Source: Phycisphaerae bacterium (lineage in GTDB: Bacteria > Planctomycetota > Phycisphaerae > UBA1845). From it: 64,000 nucleotides of DNA. The stretch covers positions 310,001 through 374,000 of the forward strand of contig JAJDEB010000036.1 in NCBI GenBank assembly GCA_029260015.1, given 5' to 3'. The position numbers and the translations under genes are program-made. Positions 34,780 through 42,782 of this stretch are shown piece after piece (positions within the stretch are counted from its first letter, which is position 1; every line of letters begins with the position of its first letter). The notes below the pieces were generated by a model. It saw nothing but the letters and a program-made list of their open reading frames with translations, was not told the origin of the DNA and did no database searches.

Positions 34780-35493
34780 GTGATGACCAAGCGTGTATTG
34801 ATTTTGGCGAACTCAATAAAGAAGAACGCCAGATGTGTCGCTGGCCGTGAGTACTTCAAAGATGGTAGCGGGTTTCGATTAGGTGATTGGGTTAGACCGG
34901 TAAGTAGTCTACGCGAGGGTGAGTTGTTACCAAAGCACTTCATCAATCAGAATAGCGTTGCTTCTCGCGTTCTCGATGTCGTTGATATGGACCTGTTGTC
35001 GAACCGAGCCGACCAAGGGCAACCGGAAAACTGGCTGATCGCATCGCGGAATTGTTGGCGGTTGGTTGAAACCATGAAGAACACTCACCGCGCAGCGCTC
35101 GAAGAATCACCACAAGAATTGTGGTTGGTGCCGGGAACGCGCCCCGATCGCATCAACGTCGATGACCAAGCCCGGCGCATCCCGCAACATTCACTCGTAG
35201 TCGTTCGACCAGAACAGTTTCGGATTAGACTGTGGAGCGACACTCCTCCTTGGTTGGACCACATTCGGCGAAATACCAAGGCCGTTTTCACTTACGCCGG
35301 TTCCCAGTACGCCATGTCGGTTACCGATCCAATTTTTACTCACAAGTATTGTTCCAAGCATCCTGCGGAGGGCGACGAGGCTGTCGAAATCAGTCCCCCT
35401 TGCGGCGATAATTGCTTATTATGCATCAGCTTGACCCCGCCGTTTAAGGGCTATCATTATAAGGTTGTCGCCACGGTATTGGACTTAACATGA
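34780..35493 (+). CDS. dual OB-fold domain-like protein (DuOB), first gene of a DUF488 module
   Basis: 237 aa; GTG 34780 or ATG 34783. N-terminal motifs VLILANSIKKNARCVAGRE and GFRLGDWVRPVSS are followed by QPENWLIASRNC, a mostly beta-rich middle and a TDPIF signature (182-186). The C-terminal strand region has several Cys (PPCGDNCLLCISLTPPF). These features fit the two-OB-fold family often encoded beside DUF488 proteins, inferred by eye without a search. OB folds bind nucleic acid or nucleotides. The stop overlaps the next start by 4 nt (ATGA). GC is visibly lower than in recJ next door, suggesting horizontal gain. Confidence 0.7.
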   Translation: MMTKRVLILANSIKKNARCVAGREYFKDGSGFRLGDWVRPVSSLREGELLPKHFINQNSVASRVLDVVDMDLLSNRADQGQPENWLIASRNCWRLVETMKNTHRAALEESPQELWLVPGTRPDRINVDDQARRIPQHSLVVVRPEQFRIRLWSDTPPWLDHIRRNTKAVFTYAGSQYAMSVTDPIFTHKYCSKHPAEGDEAVEISPPCGDNCLLCISLTPPFKGYHYKVVATVLDLT

Positions 35494-36116
35494 TCACAAG
35501 AAATCAAACCAAGCATCCCCTCTTCACAATCGGACATTCCACGCATGGATTACCGGATTTTCTTGAGCTTCTCAAACAACACCGCATATCGTCAGTTGCT
35601 GATGTTCGTTCGCAACCCTATGGACGCTTCACGCCACAGTTCAATCGTGAATCCCTCCAAGCGGCTTTGAGACAGGCGGGAATTCATTATGTATTCCTGG
35701 GCGCGGAGCTCGGAGCACGTCGCGGTGAACGTGAATGCTACAAGGATGGGAAGGCGCATTACGTATTGATCGCACAATCACGAGCGTTTGCCGTTGGTCT
35801 CTCTAGAATTCGCTCAGGCATTACTGACGGCCGAATCGCGCTAATGTGCGCGGAAAAAGATCCGCTGACTTGTCATCGAACCATACTCGTCTGTCATGCA
35901 CTGAAATGCGACGACCTAGACATCCTGCACATTTTGGCCGACGGAAAAATAGAATCAATGGATGAAGCAGAAAATCGTTTGCTCTCGATCCTTGGCTTGC
36001 CTGCCGAGGATCTCTTTCGGTCACGCGAAGAAATACTCGAAGAGGCTTATCAACGACAAGGAGACCGGATCGCATATTCAAAATCGGGGCAAGAAGAAGA
36101 GTCAACACTGCGATGA
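35490..36116 (+). CDS. DUF488 protein (long form)
   Basis: 208 aa. DUF488 signatures: LFTIGHSTHG (11-20), VADVRSQPYGRFTPQFN (36-52), LGAELGARRG, and the C-terminal CAEKDPLTCHR (C120...C128-H129-R130). The conserved acidic/His/Cys residues and the Rossmann-like order suggest an enzyme, possibly acting on nucleotides or nucleic acids; the family has no established reaction that I can cite. The ~60-residue tail after the CHR motif is helical and charged. It is joined to both neighbours by ATGA overlaps. Confidence 0.85.
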   Translation: MITRNQTKHPLFTIGHSTHGLPDFLELLKQHRISSVADVRSQPYGRFTPQFNRESLQAALRQAGIHYVFLGAELGARRGERECYKDGKAHYVLIAQSRAFAVGLSRIRSGITDGRIALMCAEKDPLTCHRTILVCHALKCDDLDILHILADGKIESMDEAENRLLSILGLPAEDLFRSREEILEEAYQRQGDRIAYSKSGQEEESTLR

Positions 36117-36565
36117 TCACAGAACTAACAAGAATCTATACGATTGGGTTTACAAAGAAAACGGCTGAAGAGTTCTTTGCGAAGGTTCGTGATTCGGGCG
36201 TTCAAAGAATCGTAGATGTGCGCTTGAACAACACGTCCCAGCTTGCGGGATTTTCAAAGCGAGACGACCTAATTTTCTTTCTACGCGAAATCGTCGGCAT
36301 TGACTATGTCCACATTCCAGAGCTTGCACCCACGCAGGACATTCTGGATGCCTTTAAGAAACACAAGGGATCGTGGGATGTTTACGAGGAAGAGTTTTTG
36401 ACGTTGATGGAGAAACGTCGAATCGACAAGACTGTTGCACGAAATGTCATGGGCAATGGCTGCTTACTCTGCAGTGAGCACAAACCACACCACTGTCACC
36501 GCCGCCTTGTTACAGAGTTTCTTGAACGCAAATGGGGTGGGGTTGAAACAACACACTTGCTTTAG
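36113..36565 (+). CDS. DUF488 protein (short form)
   Basis: 150 aa. It is a second, diverged DUF488 protein: IYTIGFTKKTAEEFF (8-22), IVDVRLNN (33-40), and LLCSEHKPHHCHRRLVTEFL (118-137) with the C-x7-CHR motif at the same residue numbers (C120, C128) as in its partner. The first motif has TIGF instead of TIGHS, and it is shorter at both ends. The pair could form a heterodimer with the DuOB protein as a sensor or nucleic-acid-binding arm. It ends 35 nt before the stop of the convergent recJ, and I see no terminator between them. Confidence 0.87.
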   Translation: MITELTRIYTIGFTKKTAEEFFAKVRDSGVQRIVDVRLNNTSQLAGFSKRDDLIFFLREIVGIDYVHIPELAPTQDILDAFKKHKGSWDVYEEEFLTLMEKRRIDKTVARNVMGNGCLLCSEHKPHHCHRRLVTEFLERKWGGVETTHLL

Positions 36566-36600
36566 TGACTGAGGAAAATCGATGAACACAGCAGCCGCCG

Positions 36601-38379
36601 CTACTCATCACCCGGGAATTTGAAATCGACGATTTGCATTTCTACTGAGCGGCGGCCTCGGAATTCGTTGATGATGGGTTCGAAAGCTACTCGGCATTGG
36701 CGGTGTTCTTTCAACTCCTCAGCCAATTCGCCGGCACCGAAGGCGATGCCTTTGATGGTGCTGTTGTTGCCGGACAGCACGACTTGCAGGTGGTCTTGGT
36801 TTTTGCCTACGCAGCGCGGTTCCTGCGCCAATTCGAGCCAATCGGTTGCGAACAGTGGTTTGGGGTGCCCTTCGCCGAACGGGCCTAGATTGCGGATGGC
36901 TGTCACCGTTCGATCGTCTAGGCTGCTTAGTTGAACCTCCGCGTCGAGGCGAAGTTTTGGCAGGTGCGATGCGCCCGACAGCGTGTTGTTGGCGTGCTGC
37001 ATGAATGCTTCAGTGAACGCTGCCACTTTGTCCGATTCGATGCGCAGGCCTGCGGCCATCTCGTGTCCACCATGACTGACCAAATGTTCGCTGCAAGATT
37101 CGAGTGCGGTGTGCATCGCAAAGAATGGCACGCTGCGGGCTGAGCCTTGTCCTTCGCCATTTTCCAGCGCGATCAGCACCGCCGGTTTGCGATATTGATC
37201 GACGATGCGCGACGCCACCACGCCGACAATTCCGGGATGCCATTGATCGCTCGAAAGCACGATCCCACGATGCGTGTCGCCATCCATGCCCAGGCGTTCA
37301 ACCTGTTCGCACGCTTCTTTCACATGCCGACGCTGCTTGGTTTGCCGGACGCGGTTGTGATCGTCGAGGTACATCGCGATTTCGCGAGCGCGGTTTTCAT
37401 CGGCGCGGGTCAGCAATTCAATCGCCAACCGCGCATGACCCATCCGGCCGGCTGCATTGAGACGCGGACCGATTTGAAATCCGACGGTTGTCCCGTCGAT
37501 CATGTCGCCTTCTTTAACTCCAGATACATCCAACAGCGCCCGCACACCCGGCCAGGGCGATTCACCGAGACGCGCCAAACCGCAGCGGCTGATGATGCGG
37601 TTCTCGCCAACGAGCGGAACCACATCCGCGATCGTCCCCATTGCTGCTAGGGCCAACGCGTGCTTGAGATATTCGCGAAACTCCAGCGACACTTTCGTCG
37701 AACCGCTCATCTCGCGGGCAAACGCCCACGCCAGCTTGAACGCAACGCCAGCCCCACACAAATGACGATTCGGATAGGTATCGCCCAAACCGGGATGCAC
37801 CAACGCCGTGGCTGGCGGTAATTCCGATTTGGGCTCGTGATGATCGGTGACGATGAGCGACGTTCCCAAACTGCGGGCCAACGCGCACTCTTCAATCGAA
37901 CCGATGCCGCAATCCACCGAAACGATAAAGTCTGCACCTTCGTCGGATAGACTCTGGATCGCCGACTTGTTCAGCCCATACCCTTCTTCAATTCGATGCG
38001 GGACGTAAAACGAAACGTTGGCATCGGCGATCTTCAGCGCGTGCCAGAGGATCGCCACACCGGTAACGCCATCGACGTCATAATCGCCATAGAGCACGAT
38101 GCGTTTTCCATCGCGGACCGCGGCTGCCAACTGCTGGGCAGCTTTGACCGCATCATGCAGCAACTCTGGCGGATGCAGGTCCTTAAGATGCGGGTCCATG
38201 AACGATCGTGCGTCGTCGGTGGATGAGACTTTGCGATTAAACAGGACTTGCGCCACAATCTCGGGGACGTTCCAGTCGCGCGAGGCACGCGGGCAATCGT
38301 CCCAGGTCGGCTGAACGATCCATTGCCGGGTTGATGTACCGTTTCGAGACGACATGGAACCTCTGGGGATGTACGCCAT
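36601..38379 (-). CDS. recJ: single-stranded-DNA-specific exonuclease RecJ
   Basis: 592 aa, normal length. DHH-family motifs are complete: VLYGDYDVDGVTGVAILWHA, VSVDCGIGS, LIVTDHHEPKSELP, AAMGTIADVVPL and GRMGHARLA, followed by the DHHA1 domain with WHPGIVGVVASRI and SHGGHEMAAGL. The C-terminal OB domain ends the protein. RecJ degrades 5' ends of single-stranded DNA in recombination and mismatch repair. The start ATG 38379 has an AGGAAG SD at 9 nt; Met 9 is an alternative. It stands alone, convergent to the DUF488 operon. Confidence 0.96.
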   Translation of the reverse strand: MAYIPRGSMSSRNGTSTRQWIVQPTWDDCPRASRDWNVPEIVAQVLFNRKVSSTDDARSFMDPHLKDLHPPELLHDAVKAAQQLAAAVRDGKRIVLYGDYDVDGVTGVAILWHALKIADANVSFYVPHRIEEGYGLNKSAIQSLSDEGADFIVSVDCGIGSIEECALARSLGTSLIVTDHHEPKSELPPATALVHPGLGDTYPNRHLCGAGVAFKLAWAFAREMSGSTKVSLEFREYLKHALALAAMGTIADVVPLVGENRIISRCGLARLGESPWPGVRALLDVSGVKEGDMIDGTTVGFQIGPRLNAAGRMGHARLAIELLTRADENRAREIAMYLDDHNRVRQTKQRRHVKEACEQVERLGMDGDTHRGIVLSSDQWHPGIVGVVASRIVDQYRKPAVLIALENGEGQGSARSVPFFAMHTALESCSEHLVSHGGHEMAAGLRIESDKVAAFTEAFMQHANNTLSGASHLPKLRLDAEVQLSSLDDRTVTAIRNLGPFGEGHPKPLFATDWLELAQEPRCVGKNQDHLQVVLSGNNSTIKGIAFGAGELAEELKEHRQCRVAFEPIINEFRGRRSVEMQIVDFKFPGDE

Positions 38380-38493
38380 CGATTTTCGCTTCCTTGCTGG
38401 ATGATGGACGGTTGATTGCAGAATGATTGCGGGCCAGTGTAATTGGACGACGGTCCTGTTTCAATCGGCAAGTCGAAGGTTTCGCGATTCGCT

Positions 38494-38521
38494 TTGAGAC
38501 CCATCCGATTGCCTTTAAGAT
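38494..38521 (+). promoter_or_regulatory. possible promoter of the thioredoxin/MsrA-like gene
   Basis: -35 TTGAGA (38494-38499, 5 of 6), 16-nt spacer, -10 TAAGAT (38516-38521, 4 of 6). It lies about 90 nt before the ATG at 38614 and divergent from recJ. Confidence 0.4.
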
Positions 38522-38613
38522 ATGGCGTTGGTTAAAACATGGTGCCGGGCGAAATCGATGGCCAACCTGATCGTACCGGGTGCTGCCGCCGTCGAGATTT
38601 GTGGAGATTCACA

Positions 38614-39702
38614 ATGACGAGTAAACAAAGTTGCCATTGCCCGATTGCGTTAGTAGTGGCCTCAACCTTTGTTTTGGGGCCGACGTTTGGTGAAAGTGCT
38701 TCCTCATCGACCGCAACGCCGGCTGAGTTGGGGCGCATCCCCTGGGTTCGGAACCTTCCTCAGGCACTTGTCGAGTCGAAGGAATCCGGCAAACCGGTCA
38801 TGCTGCTTTTTGATGAAGTGCCCGGGTGTGGAACGTGCAAGCAGTTTGGTGCGGGCCCGCTGAGCCATCCCATCGTGGTCGATGCAGCCGCCCTCTTCGA
38901 GACAGCAGTCGTGTACAACAATGTGCCGGGTGATGAAGAGACGATCCTCAAAAAGTACAAGGAACCAACCTGGAACAATCCGGTGGTGCGGTTCGTGGAT
39001 GGCACGGGCAAGGATTTGATCCCGCGGCATGCGGATGACTATTCGACTGACGGATTGCTTCGTGCGATGGTCGCGGCGCTTCGGGCGTCGAATCAGTCCG
39101 TGCCGAAATATTTGGAGTTGGTCGAAAGCGAATGCAACCCGAAACAAAAAGAGACAGCCACCTTCGCGATGCACTGCTATTGGGAAGGTGAACAAAAGCT
39201 CGGCAAACTTGATGGCGTCGTCGCGACAAGAATCGGCATGCTTGATAAACTCGAAGTGGTCGAAGTCGATTTCGATTCAAGCGTGTTGGAGTACAAGACG
39301 CTCGTTGAACAAGCCAAGAAGCAAGACTGCGCCCATCGCGTTTTCGCCCGAACCGATGAACAGATTTCCATCGCCAGGAAAATCGTCGGCGACGAAGTGA
39401 CAAGAAGCGACACTTCTGTCGATACGTCGACCCAGCAGCAGTATCACCTATCCAAGAGACCCGAGTACCATTACTTGCCATTGACGCAGCTACAAGCCAC
39501 GAGAGTCAATGCCGCCATCGCCGACGGCCAAACACCCGAAGCGTATCTGTCGCCAAACCAGATCGCCCTGAGCAAACGAATCGCAGCGATCCAACTCAAG
39601 AACCCGGAATCGTTAAAGACCCTTAAGCCGACTCGAAACGCTGAGGCTCTGCCCACGTATGCACGAGAGTTAGAAGCAACACTGAACGAGGGCCGCGTGT
39701 GA
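38614..39702 (+). CDS. exported thioredoxin-like protein fused to an MsrA-like domain
   Basis: 362 aa from ATG 38614 (GGAG at 8 nt). The signal peptide (PIALVVASTFVLGPTFGESA) leads into a thioredoxin-like domain with VMLLFDEVPGCGTCKQF (active CGTC, C72/C75). Near residue 180 a second domain starts: ETATFAMHCYWEGEQKLGKL then DGVVATRIG and EVVEVDFDSSVLEYKTLVEQ. This follows the MsrA order (GCFWG..., GVxxTxxGY, VxVxyDPxxxxYxxLL), with C188 in place of the catalytic Cys of GCFW. The domain lacks the long glycine/Tyr-rich middle of MsrA. A combined reductase or metal-stress protein of the envelope is plausible; the VPGC motif recalls the thioredoxin-like family that often has selenocysteine at this position. 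Confidence 0.8.
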   Translation: MTSKQSCHCPIALVVASTFVLGPTFGESASSSTATPAELGRIPWVRNLPQALVESKESGKPVMLLFDEVPGCGTCKQFGAGPLSHPIVVDAAALFETAVVYNNVPGDEETILKKYKEPTWNNPVVRFVDGTGKDLIPRHADDYSTDGLLRAMVAALRASNQSVPKYLELVESECNPKQKETATFAMHCYWEGEQKLGKLDGVVATRIGMLDKLEVVEVDFDSSVLEYKTLVEQAKKQDCAHRVFARTDEQISIARKIVGDEVTRSDTSVDTSTQQQYHLSKRPEYHYLPLTQLQATRVNAAIADGQTPEAYLSPNQIALSKRIAAIQLKNPESLKTLKPTRNAEALPTYARELEATLNEGRV

Positions 39703-39840
39703 AACTCGGCTACCCAGTCCTCATGCGAATGTCATTTCGGATGCGCTCGACGAATGCGCGATCGTCGGGCATAATCCTGACCTACCGATCTGCATGAATC
39801 GCAGGTTTACGAACAACAGCGTTATCACAAGGGAATCTGG

Positions 39841-41118
39841 ATGTACATCCCCTGGGCATTGTATCGGCAAGTCGTAGAAGCGAATACGCCATCAATTCAC
39901 GAACCTGCAGGCGTCTTGTCGGTGCTGTTGGCTGTGCTGGCGCTGCTATTTGCCATCAATGCCCACCCCAAACTTGGCAAGGTCTTCAAAGTCATTCCGG
40001 TTCTCGTGTTTTGCTACTTTGTCCCGACGTTGCTGAGCACATTCAAGATCATCCCTCACGAGTCGGCGTTATACGAATTCGTAAAGAGCCATGTGCTACC
40101 CGCCAGCTTGTTGCTTCTGATCGTCGCGCTCGATCTCCCCGCGATTTTGCGCCTTGGTTGGAAGGCTGTTGTCATGCTGCTGGCCGGAACAACCGGCATT
40201 GTGATTGGTGGCCCAATCGCTTTGTGGATGTGCAATGGACTGCTTCCGGCAGAATCGCTTGATCCGGAATCGTGGCGAGGGCTGGCCGCCTTATCCGGTA
40301 GCTGGATTGGTGGCGGTGCCAATTTTGTCGCGATCGGTAAAGCGGCGAACGTCACCGATGAAATGCTCGCACTGATGGTGATTCCGGATGTACTGGTCGC
40401 CAACATCTGGATGGCTGTGTTGTTATTCATGGCCGGAAAGCAAAAAGCAATAGACCGCTTCGTGGGTGCCGACACGACGGCGATCGACGACCTCAAACGC
40501 CGCATGGAAGAGTTTCAAGCACGAACCAATCGCATACCGACGATGGCCGACTACATGGTCATTCTCGCACTCGGGTTCGGCGGTTCCTTCTTCAGCTACC
40601 AAGCCGGAATTTGGATCGACGGCTGGTTGAAAGGAAGTTCGCAGTTTACTTTTGTCACGAATATACTCACTGCGGGAACGTGGAAGTATGTATTCGCAAC
40701 AACCATCGGCTTGGCCCTTTCGTTTACCAAAGCGCGCAATCTCGAAGGGGTGGGAGCATCCAAGATCGGTTCGGTCATGATCTATCTATTGGTTGCTTGC
40801 ATCGGCGCCCACGCCAGTTTTGACAAGATCAGAGAAAACCTGCCCCTGATTTACGTCGCGGCGATCTGGATATGTGTCCATATCATTGTGCTGCTTGGCG
40901 TGGCCCGATTGATCAGAGCACCGATCTTCTTTGTTGCCGTCGGATCGCAAGCGAACATCGGAGGAGCCGCAAGCGCTCCTGTGGTCGCAGCAGCATTTCA
41001 TCCGGCACTTGCGCCGGTGGGCGCGCTTCTGGCCATCGCGGGATATGTACTGGGCACGTATGCGGGCTTGTTCTGCATGCGCCTATTGATGATGGTTGCA
41101 GGTGCAGAATCGGTATGA
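39841..41118 (+). CDS. DUF819-family integral membrane protein
   Basis: 425 aa with about eleven hydrophobic segments in two similar halves. The first half has GGPIALWMCN and SWIGGGANFVAIGKAANV. The second has AHASFDKIRENLPLIYVAAIWI and FFVAVGSQANIGGAASAPVVAAAF. The paired SxxGGxxN / QANIGG re-entrant motifs are diagnostic of DUF819, a presumed transporter family related to secondary carriers. The substrate is unknown. SD is AAGGGAATCTGG before the ATG at 39841. It precedes the MscS gene by 60 nt, possibly one transcript. Confidence 0.88.
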   Translation: MYIPWALYRQVVEANTPSIHEPAGVLSVLLAVLALLFAINAHPKLGKVFKVIPVLVFCYFVPTLLSTFKIIPHESALYEFVKSHVLPASLLLLIVALDLPAILRLGWKAVVMLLAGTTGIVIGGPIALWMCNGLLPAESLDPESWRGLAALSGSWIGGGANFVAIGKAANVTDEMLALMVIPDVLVANIWMAVLLFMAGKQKAIDRFVGADTTAIDDLKRRMEEFQARTNRIPTMADYMVILALGFGGSFFSYQAGIWIDGWLKGSSQFTFVTNILTAGTWKYVFATTIGLALSFTKARNLEGVGASKIGSVMIYLLVACIGAHASFDKIRENLPLIYVAAIWICVHIIVLLGVARLIRAPIFFVAVGSQANIGGAASAPVVAAAFHPALAPVGALLAIAGYVLGTYAGLFCMRLLMMVAGAESV

Positions 41119-41178
41119 ATGTCTGCCATCTCTGAATTTCTATTTGGAGTTGCAACTTAGGCGGGTACCAACTCAATC

Positions 41179-42657
41179 ATGCTTGATGCCCTATTCGCCC
41201 AATCCAATCCGCCTGCCGCAAACACCCCAGCGCCGCTGAGCGTCTGGGATGCGTTTCTTCAGGTTTGGGATTATCAGATTTTTGACGTTGACGGCGAACC
41301 CATCACGATCAACAAAGTGGTGCTTGGTGTTTTGTTCTTGCTGGTTGGCGTTTGGGTGTCGCGCATCCTTAGTGTTATCATCGGGCGGCGAATCCTGCCT
41401 CAAGTCGGGGTACAAAGCGCTTCTTCGATTGCGTTTCAGCGCGTCATTTTCTATCTGATGGTGGGGATTTGTACGCTGATCGCGCTGCGGCTGGTCAGTG
41501 TGCCTTTGACCGTGTTTACGGTTCTTGGCGGTGCGCTGGCCATCGGGCTTGGCTTTGGGGCGCAGAACATCGTCAACAATTTCATCAGCGGGTGGATTCT
41601 GTTAGCCGAGCGCAAGGTCACCATCGGTGATCTTATCGAAGTCGAAAACAAGGTCGGCCACGTTCTGTCCATCGGTGCACGATCGACCCATGTCCGCCGG
41701 CCCGACGGCATCGAAATGCTCATCCCCAACAGCCTGATGCTCGAACGCACCGTCATCAACTGGACGCTGTCTGATACTGACATTCGCACAACCGTTCGCG
41801 TCGGAGTGCAGTATGGTTCACCGGTCGATACTGTCATTGAATTGATGAAGACCACCGTCGCTGAACATGGGCAGGTCTTGCCCAAGCCGGAACCGATCAT
41901 CGTGTTCGAGGATTTCGCCGACAACGCCCTGATCTTCGACGTCTACTTCTGGGTGCGTACCAATCAGGAAATGACGCTTCGCCTGGTTCGTTCGGACATT
42001 CGACAAACGTTGGACCGACTGTTCCGTTCGGCTGGTATTGTGATCGCCTTCCCGCAGCGCGACTTGCACTGGCACGCGCACGATCCGATCGAAGTCAAGA
42101 TGATCGCGCCGGAATCAGACACGACACGCACGTCATCAACCCAATCGACAAGCGATGTTCGCGACCTGCTTCAAGATGTCGAATTGTTCAAAACGCTGAA
42201 TCACGAAGAGTTGACCGAACTCGCCCCGCACGCGAATCGACGGACGTATTCACCGGGCGACGCGATCGTTCGTCAGGGCGAAGATGGGTCGTCGCTATTC
42301 GTCATCGATCAGGGACTATTGCGGGTTTCCGTCGAAGAAAACGGACGTTCAAAGAAAGTCGCTCAGTTGCTTCCGCGCCAGTTCTTTGGCGAAATGTCGC
42401 TTCTGACGGGTGAATCGCGGTCGGCAACAGTGTCAGCCGTCACCACAACAATCGTCCACGAAATCAGCAGCGAAATGCTCGCCCCTATTCTGACCTCGCG
42501 GCCGGAAATCGCCAAGCAACTAAGCGTAGCCCTCGCCCGGCGCAAAGCCGAAATCGAAAGTCATTCCGCATCATTGAAGAACGATAGCGCCCGTCAGCGA
42601 ACATTGGCGGATGACATTCGATCTCGGATCAGTACATTCTTTGGGCTCACCGACTAG
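41179..42657 (+). CDS. MscS-family mechanosensitive channel with C-terminal cyclic-nucleotide-binding domain
   Basis: 492 aa. Transmembrane helices lie at about 53-70, 88-108 and 112-135; TM3 has GGALAIGLGFGAQNIVNNFI, the Gly/Ala-lined pore helix. The MscS beta domain follows (VTIGDLIEVENKVGHVLSIG, IPNSLMLERTVINWTL). A linker then leads to a cNMP-binding domain (about 320-430): LLQDVELFKTLNHEELTELA, YSPGDAIVRQGEDGSSLFVI, and LPRQFFGEMSLLTGESRSAT, the phosphate-binding cassette. This makes the channel potentially gated or modulated by cyclic nucleotides as well as tension. Its TAG stop lies in a repeat element. Confidence 0.93.
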   Translation: MLDALFAQSNPPAANTPAPLSVWDAFLQVWDYQIFDVDGEPITINKVVLGVLFLLVGVWVSRILSVIIGRRILPQVGVQSASSIAFQRVIFYLMVGICTLIALRLVSVPLTVFTVLGGALAIGLGFGAQNIVNNFISGWILLAERKVTIGDLIEVENKVGHVLSIGARSTHVRRPDGIEMLIPNSLMLERTVINWTLSDTDIRTTVRVGVQYGSPVDTVIELMKTTVAEHGQVLPKPEPIIVFEDFADNALIFDVYFWVRTNQEMTLRLVRSDIRQTLDRLFRSAGIVIAFPQRDLHWHAHDPIEVKMIAPESDTTRTSSTQSTSDVRDLLQDVELFKTLNHEELTELAPHANRRTYSPGDAIVRQGEDGSSLFVIDQGLLRVSVEENGRSKKVAQLLPRQFFGEMSLLTGESRSATVSAVTTTIVHEISSEMLAPILTSRPEIAKQLSVALARRKAEIESHSASLKNDSARQRTLADDIRSRISTFFGLTD

Positions 42658-42762
42658 TGGTTCGTCACTCCCGCGTACGCGGGCGTCCAGAACGGGCGAT
42701 GAGCAACGTGCGGGATTTGGATTCCCGCTTTCGCGGGAATGACGACGGGGGCGGGAATGACG
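42652..42762 (+). repeat. REP/BIME-like palindromic doublet, copy 2
   Basis: It begins GACTAGTGGTTCGTCACTCC, whose TAG (42655-42657) ends the MscS gene. The first palindrome is CCCGCGTACGCGGG, then GTCCAGAA, a variable spacer and a second palindrome (42717-42743) with ATTCCCGC-TTTC-GCGGGAAT, then a half copy GCGGGAATGACG. The orientation relative to the upstream gene is the same as in the copy at 13200-13310. Confidence 0.85.
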
Positions 42763-42782
42763 AGGGGGAGGTAACGATCAAT

